Assembly: GCA_027492205.1 (NCBI GenBank)
Contig: JAOZFN010000007.1
Location: 1-64,000 of the forward strand
Source: Thermoproteota archaeon
GTDB taxonomy: Archaea > Korarchaeota > Korarchaeia > Korarchaeales > Korarchaeaceae
Direction of reading: 5' to 3'
Length of the DNA: 64,000 nt
This document shows, one piece after another, positions 48,986 to 57,939 of this stretch. The position numbers and the translations under genes are program-made. The first letter of the stretch is position 1, and each line of letters begins with the position of its first letter. Under the pieces are notes generated by a model. It was not told the origin of the DNA. It worked only from the letters and a program-made list of their open reading frames with translations, and did no database searches.

Positions 48986-49707
48986 GCGGCGGCCTCCCGA
49001 GCGACCGCTGGATCAGGGTGGAGGCCGCGCTGAGTGAGCTCGGCGGGGCGTATGAGAGGGCCAACGCCGCCATGTCTCTCGGGCTGGCCGGTAGGCTGAG
49101 ATCGAGGCTCGTGGCCGACCTCCAGCCCAGGCCGGGAGAGGTGGCGCTGGACGCCGGCTGCGGTCCGGGTCAATCCTCAGAGCTGCTCGCGATGGCCATC
49201 TCGCCGGGCGGAACCCTGATACTCATGGACCCACTCGCCGAGATGCTGGTCGCGGCCCGGGAGAGGGCCTCCCGCGCGGGGAGGTGCCTCGGGGTGCTCA
49301 CCGTCAGGGCGAAGTTCGAAGACATCCCGCTGGCGGACGAGTCCGTGGATCTGGCCCTGGCCTCATACTCTCTCCGCGACGCCGTGGACAGGGGGGAGGC
49401 GCTGAGGGAGCTGAGGCGAGTCTTGAAGGTGGGCGGAAGGCTGGGGGTCCTGGACCTCACCAGGCCCGACGGGGGGGCGGTTGACGCCCTGGCCCGGGCC
49501 TACGTCAGGTGGGTGGCCCCGGCCTTGGCGGGTCTGGCGACCCTGAGGCTCGACGTCTCCCCGTGGAGGGAGATCTATCCCACTTACGAGGCGATGTGGA
49601 CCTCGTCGGAGCTCGTCAGGGAGGTAAGGAGGATCTTTGAGGTGAGGAAGGCGTTCAGGTCCGCGCTGGGCGTCTTCACAGGTGTGGTGGCCGAGAGGTT
49701 GAGGTGA
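48982..49707 (+). CDS. UbiE/MenG-type C-methyltransferase
   Basis: 241 residues from GTG 48982, chosen for its GTGA overlap with the prenyl synthase stop. The SAM motif is VALDAGCGPGQSSELLAMAI, then LILMDPLAEMLVAARERA, the UbiE-like DLALASYSLRDAVDRGEALR and LRRVLKVGGRLGVLDLTRP. UbiE/MenG methylates demethylmenaquinone. Pairing with a prenyl diphosphate synthase supports a quinone role, which suits the complex I operon. Confidence 0.87.
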   Translation: MSGGLPSDRWIRVEAALSELGGAYERANAAMSLGLAGRLRSRLVADLQPRPGEVALDAGCGPGQSSELLAMAISPGGTLILMDPLAEMLVAARERASRAGRCLGVLTVRAKFEDIPLADESVDLALASYSLRDAVDRGEALRELRRVLKVGGRLGVLDLTRPDGGAVDALARAYVRWVAPALAGLATLRLDVSPWREIYPTYEAMWTSSELVREVRRIFEVRKAFRSALGVFTGVVAERLR

Positions 49708-49722
49708 AATTTTTTCCTTTTA
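49708..49722 (+). terminator. T-rich stretch after the UbiE-type gene
   Basis: AAATTTTTTCCTTTT starts directly after the stop codon, as in archaeal oligo-T terminators. It could also act as a weak promoter element for the next gene, which begins at 49742. Confidence 0.4.
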
Positions 49723-49741
49723 GGGAGGGCAACAACCTGAG

Positions 49742-51469
49742 ATGCCCAAATACGATCTCGCCCTGTTTCACGCCCCCAGCGTCTATGACTTCAGGAACAG
49801 ACCGATGTTCAAGTGCCTGACGAGCGAGGTGGTGCCTTCTTTTCAGGTATTCGACATGTACCCCTACGGGTTCCTCACCCTCTCCACCTGGCTCTCCCGC
49901 CGCGGGAGGGGGGTCGGCATCTTCAACCTCGCCTCGAAGATGATCATCGACCCTGACTACGACCCGATGAGGACGATTCGATCCGTAGACTCCCTCGTCT
50001 ACGGCGTGGATCTCCACTGGCTCGTCCATGCCCAGGGGTCCCTAGAGGTCGCCAGGCTGATCAAGCGGGAGCACCCCGACTCGCTCGTGCTGCTCGGGGG
50101 GATCTCGGCGACGTACTTCTGGAGGGAGATCTTGGAGGGGCACCCGTACGTCGACGCGGTCGCGCTCGGGGATACGACGGAGGAGACGGTCGAAGAGATA
50201 GTGGAGAGGGTTGATCGCGGGAGGGGGCTGGACGGAATCCCCGGGGTTGCCTGGAGGGACGCCGACGGGAGGATCAGGATCCAGCCCCCTCGAGACCCTC
50301 CCGAGTCCCTGGACCCCTACGAGGTTGACCACGGTATCCTTGTGAAGATGACGCTCAAGGAGAGGGACCTGGCACTCGTGGCGCCCTGCGCCTCCTTCAT
50401 CAGCACCCCCATAGCCGCCGTCCTGACCGTCAAGGGCTGCACGTACAACTGCGTCACCTGCGGCGGCTCCAGGAGCGCCCAGGAGAGGATCTTCGGAAGG
50501 AGGGGGGTTGCCCTCAAGAGCCCGGAGGCCATAGCGAGGGAGGCCGAGTCTGTCTCTTCCATGTCAAAGATGACGATATTCTTCATCGGGGACCTGAGGC
50601 TGGGCAGGGGGGAGGAAGGGGCCTTGGAGGTGGTGGAGACTCTCAAGAGGGCCGATCTGGACAACCCGCTGATGTTCGAGTTCTTCTATCCCGCCGGCAG
50701 GAGACTCTTAGGGTCGCTGAGATCCCTTGGAGACGAGGTTTACATACAGATCTCACCCGAAAGTCAGGATGAGTCCGTGAGGCGGGCCTTCGGGAGGATC
50801 TACGGCAACGAGGAGCTGGAGAAGATGGTGAGGGTCTCGGGGGAGTTAGGCTTCAGGAGGCTCGACCTGTATTTCATGACGGGGCTCCCGCGGCAGACCC
50901 CCGAGGTAGCGGCCGGGGTCGCCGACTACGTGGACAGGCTCATCGAGCTGCACGGAGAGGGGCGGATGGACGCCTTCACGGCCCCCCTCGCCCCCTTCGT
51001 CGACCCCGGGAGCCCGGCCTTCGAGCATCCGGAGACCTACGGGTATGAGATACTGTTCAGGAACCTCGAGTCCCACCGCAGGGCCCTCGAGGAGCCTCAC
51101 TGGGGCTTCACCCTCAACTACAGGACGGTGTGGATGAACCGACCGGACATAGTCGAGGCCAGCCTGAGCGCCTCCCTCAACCTGGCGAGGGTCAAGAGGG
51201 ACAGGGGAATGATAGGAGAGGACCTCTACGAGATCATCAGCGAGAGGGTGGCGCTGGACAGAGAGATATTCTCCAGGCTTCAGAGGGGCCCGCTCACGCC
51301 GGAGGAGGAGTCCGAGTTCCTGGAGAGAGCCAGAGAGCTGGTCACGAACAAGGAGGTGGCCATAAACAGGGAACTCTACCCGTCCACACCGCTCAGCGAG
51401 TCCCTGAGGCTCCCGCCCCCCCTGAACCTCCTCGTCTCCAGGGTGATAGGGCGGATCAAGCCGGCTTGA
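49742..51469 (+). CDS. B12-binding-domain radical SAM protein
   Basis: 575 residues. An N-terminal cobalamin-binding-like Rossmann domain (YGFLTLSTWLSRRGRGVGIF; DSLVLLGGISATYFWREIL) precedes the radical SAM core with Cys233-x3-Cys237-x2-Cys240 (GCTYNCVTCGG). A helical C-terminal region follows. It fits archaeal TIGR04190-like B12/radical SAM proteins of unknown substrate. The classic D-x-H-x-x-G cobalamin ligand is not obvious in the first domain, so cobalamin may not be bound. Confidence 0.85.
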   Translation: MPKYDLALFHAPSVYDFRNRPMFKCLTSEVVPSFQVFDMYPYGFLTLSTWLSRRGRGVGIFNLASKMIIDPDYDPMRTIRSVDSLVYGVDLHWLVHAQGSLEVARLIKREHPDSLVLLGGISATYFWREILEGHPYVDAVALGDTTEETVEEIVERVDRGRGLDGIPGVAWRDADGRIRIQPPRDPPESLDPYEVDHGILVKMTLKERDLALVAPCASFISTPIAAVLTVKGCTYNCVTCGGSRSAQERIFGRRGVALKSPEAIAREAESVSSMSKMTIFFIGDLRLGRGEEGALEVVETLKRADLDNPLMFEFFYPAGRRLLGSLRSLGDEVYIQISPESQDESVRRAFGRIYGNEELEKMVRVSGELGFRRLDLYFMTGLPRQTPEVAAGVADYVDRLIELHGEGRMDAFTAPLAPFVDPGSPAFEHPETYGYEILFRNLESHRRALEEPHWGFTLNYRTVWMNRPDIVEASLSASLNLARVKRDRGMIGEDLYEIISERVALDREIFSRLQRGPLTPEEESEFLERARELVTNKEVAINRELYPSTPLSESLRLPPPLNLLVSRVIGRIKPA

Positions 51470-51474
51470 TTGGT

Positions 51475-52704
51475 TCAAGTTCGCACGGGAATGGTGGTGG
51501 TCCCCTCCGGCATCACCACGACCTTGGGATTTGAGAGCCCCCTCAGGGCCGCGTCGACCCCCTCCTGGAGGGAGGAGACCGGCTCCATCTTGTAGAGCCC
51601 CCTCACCTCTGCGGGATCCATAGAGGTCAGGAACAGGATCCTGTTCCTCTCCACGGCTCTAAGGTGATAGTAGGCCTTGTGACCCCCCAACTCGAACGTC
51701 CGCTTGAGGGCAGCCTCGACCTCGTCTGAGGAGGAGTACTTCCTCATGTACTCGACAAACTTCCTATTCCCCGCCCCGTCCCTGCACTCCGCGACGAACA
51801 CCACCGCCCCCCCTGGCTTTACGACCCTGAGGGCCATGTGAAGAGCCTTGTAGGCCTGGTAAAGGTCTACGTCGTGCGGGTATCCGTTGGCAGCAACGAT
51901 CACCACATCCGCTGGCTCCCCCTCGTACCTCACCTTGTACATGCGATCCACGACCCTCGCGCCGGCCCTGAGCACGTCCCTGTGGTGCCCGCCGTGCGCA
52001 GAGACTATCTCGTGCTCGGCGTTCTGCACCACGTTGAGCGTGAACTCTGCCCCGGCCATGTCAGCGGCCTCCTCCATGTCCTCGCTGACTGGGTTCCCGT
52101 CGAGGACGCCCACCTCGGCTCCCGGGAGGAACATCATCTTGTGGTTGGCCTGTATGGTCTCGTAGGAACTCACTCCCGGGAGTACGCTCTTCCTACCGCC
52201 GCCGTACCCGGCGAAGTAATGAGGTTCGACGTCGCCCAGGAGAATGCGGTAGTCCGCGGTCTGGTAGAGCTCGTCCACCGCGACGGGGGTGCCCCTGCCG
52301 GTCTCCCCGAGGTAGACGTGGGCCCCCCTGCAGTCGTGGCTGACCGCCTCGACGGTTCCGTGGTGCTTTCCCAGGATCTCCTTCGCCTCATCCGGGGAAA
52401 CGGGCCTGTGGGTGCCGGTTGCGAAGATCACCTTTATCCGGCCCCTGGGGACCCTCAGCCTCCCCAGCACGTGGTCCAGCATGACCTCGGTCGGGCAGGG
52501 CCTAGTGTGGTCGTCGACCACTATCACGACCCTGCCGGAGGGCTCCTCCTCCAGGCCCGGGCTCGCGGACTCCAGCGCCTCGGAGACGATCTCCCCTGCC
52601 TGGGCGTCAGGTTTGAGGGGCCTGGGGCGCAGCACGGTCACGTCCGCGGTCTCTGGTATCTCGGCGGAGACGAAGCCCCGCCCGTAGGGGAGTTCTATCC
52701 TCAT
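51475..52704 (-). CDS. larA: LarA-like nickel-pincer racemase family protein
   Basis: 409 residues from ATG 52704; the longer frame upstream is antisense to the deaminase gene. Signatures are VVIVVDDHTRPCPTEVMLDH, IFATGTHRPVSPDEAKEILG and, for the pincer-cofactor site, HYFAGYGGGRKSVLPGVSS with NHKMMFLPGAEVG. LarA racemises lactate with a nickel-pincer nucleotide; relatives act on malate, phenyllactate and other 2-hydroxy acids. No larB/C/E cofactor genes are in the window. Its promoter region is shared with the divergent deaminase. Confidence 0.9.
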   Translation of the reverse strand: MRIELPYGRGFVSAEIPETADVTVLRPRPLKPDAQAGEIVSEALESASPGLEEEPSGRVVIVVDDHTRPCPTEVMLDHVLGRLRVPRGRIKVIFATGTHRPVSPDEAKEILGKHHGTVEAVSHDCRGAHVYLGETGRGTPVAVDELYQTADYRILLGDVEPHYFAGYGGGRKSVLPGVSSYETIQANHKMMFLPGAEVGVLDGNPVSEDMEEAADMAGAEFTLNVVQNAEHEIVSAHGGHHRDVLRAGARVVDRMYKVRYEGEPADVVIVAANGYPHDVDLYQAYKALHMALRVVKPGGAVVFVAECRDGAGNRKFVEYMRKYSSSDEVEAALKRTFELGGHKAYYHLRAVERNRILFLTSMDPAEVRGLYKMEPVSSLQEGVDAALRGLSNPKVVVMPEGTTTIPVRT

Positions 52705-52726
52705 CGCGTTCCGCGTGTCGGTCGGT

Positions 52727-52736
52727 GGATAAAACG
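52727..52736 (-). promoter_or_regulatory. TATA box of the larA-like gene
   Basis: Minus-strand CGTTTTATCC lies 23-32 bases before ATG 52704. Confidence 0.55.
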
Positions 52737-52768
52737 TTTTGACGGACCGAGGTCCGCCTCGGCTGAAG

Positions 52769-54094
52769 ATGACCAGGCTGAACGTGGACCTCCTGGTGCT
52801 GGCCTCCGCAGTGATCCCCGTCGACCCGCCAGGGCTCGTGATCCGAGATGGGTACGTGGCCGTCGAGGGAGGTAGGATTGTCTCAATCGGCAGGAGGTCA
52901 TCCATGCCGCCCGTCTCCGCAGGGGAGGTCGTCGAGGGGAGGGGCATGGTCGCCCTACCCGGCCTGGTAAACGCCCACACTCACGTGGCCATGACCCTGC
53001 TGAGGGGGCTCGCCTCCGACAGGCCGCTGGACGAGTGGCTCAGGGAGATATGGAGGGTAGAGGCCAAGATGGGTCCAGAGGAGGTGCTAGACGGCGCGAG
53101 GCTGGGGATATTGGAGATGCTCCTCTCAGGAACAACCACCTTCTCAGACATGTACTTCCACGAGGACTCGGTGGCCAGGGCCGCTCTGGAGTCCGGGGTG
53201 AGGGCAGTCCTTTCCTACGGGATGATAGACGCCCCGGGCTGGGAGAGGGATCCGGACAGGACCGTTAAGGAGCTCAGGGAGGCCGAGAGGTTCATAGAGG
53301 ATTGGCACATGGCTGGCGCCGGCAGAATAAGGGCGGCAGTGGGTCCGCACGCCCCGTACACGTGCTCTGAGGAGCTCCTACGCGCCTCCGCCGAGCTCGC
53401 CAGGTCCAGGGGTCTGAGGCTCCACATACACCTCTCCGAGACCAGGAGGGAGGTTGAGGAGCTCAGGGAGATAGCTGGGGAGGGGCCCCCCTCCTACCTG
53501 GACTCCCTCGGGGTGCTGGGACCCAACGTCCTGGCGGCTCACGGGGTCTGGCTCGACCGGGAGGAGATCTCACTCTTGGCCTCCAAGGGGGCGAGCGTGG
53601 TCCACTGCCCGGCCAGCAACCTGAAGCTGGCGTCCGGCATCGCCCCGGTGGCCGACATGCTCAGGGAGGGGGTGAACGTCGCCCTGGGGACCGACGGCCC
53701 GGCCAGTAACGACTCCCTCGACATGTTCAGAGAGATGCGCCTTGCGGCCCTCCTCCAGAGGGGGAGTAGGCTCGACCCGAGGGCGCTGACCTCCTGGGAC
53801 GTGCTCAGGATGGCGACCGTGAACGGGGCGAGGGCGCTGGGACTCGCCGATGAGATCGGAACGCTGGAGGCCGGCAAGCGGGCCGACCTAATCTTGGTGG
53901 ACCTCAGGAAGCCCCACCTCTCCACTCACAGGGACCCGGTACCGGCGCTGGTCTTCTCTGCCACCGGCGACGACGTGGACACGGTGATAATCGAGGGGAG
54001 GGTGATTGTCAGGGCCAGACGGGTAATGACGATGGACGCGGAGGAGGTGGTGGAGCGGGCCTCCCGGGCCGCGACGAGGCTCGCATCCGGCTGA
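52769..54094 (+). CDS. S-adenosylhomocysteine/methylthioadenosine deaminase family amidohydrolase
   Basis: 441 residues from ATG 52769 (an ATG ten codons earlier is less likely). The metal site is His70-x-His72 (LVNAHTHVAM). Further signatures are AVGPHAPYTCSEELL, LHIHLSETRREVEEL, LAAHGVWLDREEI, VVHCPASNLKLASG and ALGTDGPASNDSLDMF. Members deaminate SAH, MTA or 5'-deoxyadenosine to the inosyl form. In archaea this starts nucleoside salvage from SAM reactions, and radical SAM enzymes nearby would produce 5'-deoxyadenosine. Confidence 0.93.
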   Translation: MTRLNVDLLVLASAVIPVDPPGLVIRDGYVAVEGGRIVSIGRRSSMPPVSAGEVVEGRGMVALPGLVNAHTHVAMTLLRGLASDRPLDEWLREIWRVEAKMGPEEVLDGARLGILEMLLSGTTTFSDMYFHEDSVARAALESGVRAVLSYGMIDAPGWERDPDRTVKELREAERFIEDWHMAGAGRIRAAVGPHAPYTCSEELLRASAELARSRGLRLHIHLSETRREVEELREIAGEGPPSYLDSLGVLGPNVLAAHGVWLDREEISLLASKGASVVHCPASNLKLASGIAPVADMLREGVNVALGTDGPASNDSLDMFREMRLAALLQRGSRLDPRALTSWDVLRMATVNGARALGLADEIGTLEAGKRADLILVDLRKPHLSTHRDPVPALVFSATGDDVDTVIIEGRVIVRARRVMTMDAEEVVERASRAATRLASG

Positions 54095-54130
54095 GGACCA
54101 TTTCAACCTTGACCTAGATCCCAGAAAACC

Positions 54131-55549
54131 TCAGGCCAACTTCTTGATCTCGGGTGGGTATCGCGTGGCGTTAATGACCCAAGTGGCGAGGCCCCTTATC
54201 AGGTTCATCTCCCGATCGCCGTGGGCGCCTCGGTTCACTACGAGCACTACCACGGCCCTCTCCGGGATTAGCATGTCTATGAGGGCCCTGATCAGGCGGT
54301 AGGCCCCGTCCAACCCGATGAGAGTGGTCATATCGCTGACGTTCTCCACCACGAGCGACATCCTCTTCTCGGGCGTGATCAACCTGCTCACGATCCCCAG
54401 GATCACGGATGGGCTCAGGCCCACCTCCAGCTCGCCCGGAGACAGCTCCTTAGGCGCGGCCATCCTGCCGGGGCTGACCCGGATAGTCAGGTCAGACTCC
54501 GACGCCACCTCCCTCAGAGGGGTACCCCGCCTAGCGATCACCACGATCTTCATGTCGAGCTCCCTAAGCCACGACACTAGGCTGGCTATCATCTCCGAGG
54601 GAGATGTCAGAGGCTCGAACTCCATCAGAATAACCTCGCCCTCTCCTCCGACGTCCAGGCCAAACTCCCTCCAGTCAATCTCCGGTCCACCCTCCCCCTC
54701 CGTGTGGGGGGGCTCCCTATATGGCGTGGTTCCCAGCAGATAATAGCCGAACCCGGATATGGCCACCCCAAGAGCGATGGCTCCCGTGAGAGTGTAACCG
54801 AAAACGTTCATCGTCTTTGGGGTGAGGAACAGGTCCTCGAACATCACGTAGAGTTCCGCCACCGCGCCAAGTGCCATCGAGGTCATGGAGGCCTCGACTA
54901 GCCACCTGCCAGCCCCTGTGACCGTCCCCAGGGCTTTGGTGAGCCTCCACAGGTTCGCGGCGAGCACGCCCGCGATCGCTATGTCCAAGGTGAGGTCCAG
55001 ATACCTCGGCCGTGGGAGCGGCCCGATGTACCGAAGCGACCACGCGGTGACTGAGATCAGCACAGCTAGCCACGCTGCGAAGATCCAGGTCGGTCGAACC
55101 CTGGGGACCCCCCTCTTGGCGGTCACTAGGGAGGCCAGCCTGGCCATTATCGACGTGAGTGACCAGGAGCATATCCCCACCGAGATTAGGATCGTGAGGA
55201 GTTCCATCACGTGCACGTACTCAGGGAGGACGAAGGCCGAGTCGACGAGTTCGATGAGCAGGAAGTATACCAGGAGTGCCTGCCCCCAGGTGAAGTACTT
55301 CCAGTCCCTCCAGAGAAGGGCCTCCAGCCTCTGCAGCACGATGAAATACAGGATGATGAGGGCCATACCAGCCGCCAGGAGCCCCACGGCCCTGCCGAGG
55401 AAGCTCAGCGGGTCGACATTCTTCGGCACCCAGTCCCCCGTGCTCTCCAGCAGCACGATCGTGGCCAAGATCACCCAGACAAGCGACGCAATCTCTGGTA
55501 TGTTTGTGCTGGAAGCGGAAAGGGCGTGAGACCTCGGGGACATTTTCAA
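54131..55549 (-). CDS. Polytopic membrane protein with cytoplasmic DUF835-like domain, copy 2
   Basis: 472 residues, nearly the same length as copy 1 (473). About eight helices lie in residues 15-275, and a soluble domain follows from about 305. That domain reads EVILMEFEPLTSPSEMIAS, DMKIVVIARRGTPLREVASE, TIRVSPGRMAAPKELSPGEL and MSLVVENVSDMTTLIGLDGA. Copy 1 has matching blocks in the same order. It is divergent from cofE copy 2, mirroring the arrangement at 38 kb. Confidence 0.7.
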   Translation of the reverse strand: MKMSPRSHALSASSTNIPEIASLVWVILATIVLLESTGDWVPKNVDPLSFLGRAVGLLAAGMALIILYFIVLQRLEALLWRDWKYFTWGQALLVYFLLIELVDSAFVLPEYVHVMELLTILISVGICSWSLTSIMARLASLVTAKRGVPRVRPTWIFAAWLAVLISVTAWSLRYIGPLPRPRYLDLTLDIAIAGVLAANLWRLTKALGTVTGAGRWLVEASMTSMALGAVAELYVMFEDLFLTPKTMNVFGYTLTGAIALGVAISGFGYYLLGTTPYREPPHTEGEGGPEIDWREFGLDVGGEGEVILMEFEPLTSPSEMIASLVSWLRELDMKIVVIARRGTPLREVASESDLTIRVSPGRMAAPKELSPGELEVGLSPSVILGIVSRLITPEKRMSLVVENVSDMTTLIGLDGAYRLIRALIDMLIPERAVVVLVVNRGAHGDREMNLIRGLATWVINATRYPPEIKKLA

Positions 55550-55676
55550 CCTCCTCCCGCGCTCCCCTTCGACCCGTCAGGTCCATTCATAGTGAGAACC
55601 GAACACCACGAGCGCTTGTATGTAGAAGGCAAACCGGCTAATAGTCTTGGCGTCTAATCAGGGGGGAGGATATTTC

Positions 55677-56573
55677 ATGTCTAATCCGGGTGGGAGGATT
55701 GAGTTAATTGGGTTGAGGCTCCCGGAACTCAGGCAGGGAGACGATCTCCCGAGTGTGATCCTCTCCGCGATCGATTCCATGGGAATCGAGCTCAGTGACG
55801 GCGACGTGTTGGTGGTAGCCAGCAAGGTGGTCTCCAAGGCGAAGGGCCACTCAGTGCGGATCTCTGATGTGAAGCCTTCCCTCAAGTCCAGGATCTTGGC
55901 CAGGATAGCGGGCAGGCCGGCCTGGCTCGTGGAGCTCGTCAGGAGCGTCGGGAGGATCGTGCTGATACTTCCCTTCTCGGAGGCAAGCAGGGGGACCGGC
56001 TTCCCGGAGGAGTTCTCCCCGGACCCGGAGGCGGCGAGGGCTATGGTCGAGGAGGAGGGGGGGACGATACTGGCCGAGGTGGCCGGAGTCGTGATCACGG
56101 ACGCAGGGATCGACTGGTCCAACTGCCCGGAGGGTGTGGCCGCGCTCCCTCCCCCCGACCCAGACGCCGAGGCCCGGGAGATAGCGGAGCGCATCAGGGA
56201 GCGGACGGGGGCCAGGGTCGGGGTGGTGATCTCGGACACGGACTTCGCGCCGTTCAGGATGGGCTCCGTGGACTGGGCCGTGGGCGTCTCCGGAATCGAT
56301 CCCGTGAGGAGGTCTTTCGGGGAGCCAGACCTCTATGGGAAGCCCAAGTTCGGGGGCGTGGACCTCGTGGCCGACGAGCTCGCGGCAGCGGCCGCCCTCC
56401 TCATGGGGCAGGGGTCCGAGGGAATCCCTGCGGTGCTCGTCAGGGGGGCGCCGGTGACGCTGAGCGACGACGCCAGGTACTCCACGGTTACGGCCCCGGT
56501 CTCCAACATGGGCAGGGCGTTCCTCAAGGGACTCCTGAAGACGGCCCTCGCCAAGATTCTAAGGCTCGTCTGA
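55677..56573 (+). CDS. cofE: Coenzyme F420-0:L-glutamate ligase, copy 2
   Basis: 298 residues from ATG 55677, preceded by GGGGGGAGG. Motifs match copy 1: VLVVASKVVSKAKGHSVRIS, VITDAGIDWSNCPEGVAALP, RVGVVISDTDFAPFRMGSVD, KPKFGGVDLVADELAAAAAL. It also ends like copy 1 (TALAKILRLV versus TLIAKLLRLA). The metal-site Tyr of copy 1 (GMDYSN) is Trp here (GIDWSN). Differences may reflect another acceptor or another number of glutamates added. Confidence 0.9.
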   Translation: MSNPGGRIELIGLRLPELRQGDDLPSVILSAIDSMGIELSDGDVLVVASKVVSKAKGHSVRISDVKPSLKSRILARIAGRPAWLVELVRSVGRIVLILPFSEASRGTGFPEEFSPDPEAARAMVEEEGGTILAEVAGVVITDAGIDWSNCPEGVAALPPPDPDAEAREIAERIRERTGARVGVVISDTDFAPFRMGSVDWAVGVSGIDPVRRSFGEPDLYGKPKFGGVDLVADELAAAAALLMGQGSEGIPAVLVRGAPVTLSDDARYSTVTAPVSNMGRAFLKGLLKTALAKILRLV

Positions 56574-56615
56574 ACACTGAGAGGCCTTAATAGCCCCCCG
56601 ATTAGATCGACGGGT

Positions 56616-57356
56616 GTGCCGGTCCTCGACTTCCTGCCGGCGGAGGGGGACGAGCCCATAATAGACCCATACGAGCTGAGGGTTGACTGGCTGGGGGGAG
56701 GTTCGGCCGTCATCGCCCTGACCCCCAGGATCTTTAGGCTCGCCGCCGAGACCCTCGGGGCGACCCCGGAAGGGTGCCGGGCGGCCGGGTGCTTGGAGAG
56801 GTTCCACTTCGAGGGCATCCCATTTCTGCTGGCCTACTTCGGGGCGCCGGCGGCCGCAATGCTGCTGGAGGTCCTGGCGGCAAGTGGGGCGAAGAGGATC
56901 TTGGTCCTGGGAGAGGCGGGCTCCATATCACCCGATGTTGGGATTGGGGACGTGGTGCTGCCGGAGTGGGCCATCAGGGAGGAGGGAACGAGCTATCACT
57001 ACCTGCCGCCTGAGAGGGTCCCCCTCGCCGACCCAGAGATGATCGAGGCCCTGGAATCCTCGCTCGGAGGGTCGGGCGTAAGGGTGCTGAGGGGCGGGGT
57101 CTGGACCACCGACGCGCCGTTTCGCGAGACCGTCGGAAAGGTTCGAAGGTACTCTCTGCTCGGGGCCCTGGCGGTTGAGATGGAGTGCTCTGCCCTGATG
57201 GCGGTGGCGGAGTTCAGGGGGGTCAGGCTGGCGGCCGGGCTAGCGATTACCGACGAGCTGTTCGAGGGGGTCTGGAGGGCGCGGTTCTCATCGCGCAAGG
57301 TAGACAGGTCTCGGAGGGCGCTCGCGAAGGCCGCGGTCGAAGTGCTCTCGCCTTAA
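56616..57356 (+). CDS. Nucleoside phosphorylase family protein, copy 2
   Basis: 246 residues, start GTG 56616, 42 bases after cofE copy 2. The fold is that of uridine/purine phosphorylases: FLLAYFGAPAAAMLLEVLA, ILVLGEAGSISPDVGIGDVV, AIREEGTSYHYLPPERVPLA and AVEMECSALMAVAEFRGV. The usual phosphate-binding GDP motif near the N-terminus is replaced by ALTPRIFRL, so the substrate or activity may differ from copy 1. Confidence 0.82.
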   Translation: MPVLDFLPAEGDEPIIDPYELRVDWLGGGSAVIALTPRIFRLAAETLGATPEGCRAAGCLERFHFEGIPFLLAYFGAPAAAMLLEVLAASGAKRILVLGEAGSISPDVGIGDVVLPEWAIREEGTSYHYLPPERVPLADPEMIEALESSLGGSGVRVLRGGVWTTDAPFRETVGKVRRYSLLGALAVEMECSALMAVAEFRGVRLAAGLAITDELFEGVWRARFSSRKVDRSRRALAKAAVEVLSP

Positions 57357-57411
57357 CATCCGGCCTCGTTCGACGCTGCTCAAAGGGCGGGTCGGGAAGC
57401 GGCGTGGTAGT

Positions 57412-57939
57412 TCAGCCTCCCACCGACGCGAGCCTCTTGAGCCAGTCATTCAGCCTGACCCTGTATGTGCCCCCCACCCTCTCCCTGACCACAACCCCCC
57501 TCTCCTCCAGAGAGTCCAGCCTCCTTGACGCAGTCACTCTGCTCATCCCGAGTTCCGCCCACACCTCCCGCTGGAGCGCCTCACCTCCCTTCCTAATGAG
57601 GAACCTGACTATCTCCCTGTCCCTGGGGTCAAGCATCCTCAACACTTCCTCCGCACTCGGGCTCCGAGTCGGCCCCCCGAATTCAGGGCCGGCGGAGTTA
57701 CCCCCCCTCCCAGCTAGGAGAAGGGCCAAAGAGAATCCGGCCGCGGCCGACGCGGCAGATATGAGGAGAGTCTCCCTGAGGCTGTACATTAGTGGGCTAG
57801 TCACCACGAGCCTGTCGCCACCGGGCATCAAGATCACGAGGGTCTCCCTCTTTACGAGCAGATTCGTGAGAGCCAGCATAGAGGCGAATAGGACGGCCAG
57901 AGTCAGGCCTTTCCGGGCACTAGGCTTCAACCTACCCAC
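57412..57939 (-). CDS. Membrane-anchored winged-helix regulator
   Basis: 175 residues. Two N-terminal transmembrane helices (LTLAVLFASMLALTNLLV; ETLLISAASAAAGFSLALLL) flank a short external loop (VILMPGGDRLVVTSPL). A cytoplasmic winged helix follows (RDREIVRFLIRKGGEALQRE; LGMSRVTASRRLDSLEERG). It overlaps the exported-protein gene by eight bases. It could sense a signal through that partner and act on DNA at the membrane. Confidence 0.8.
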   Translation of the reverse strand: MGRLKPSARKGLTLAVLFASMLALTNLLVKRETLVILMPGGDRLVVTSPLMYSLRETLLISAASAAAGFSLALLLAGRGGNSAGPEFGGPTRSPSAEEVLRMLDPRDREIVRFLIRKGGEALQREVWAELGMSRVTASRRLDSLEERGVVVRERVGGTYRVRLNDWLKRLASVGG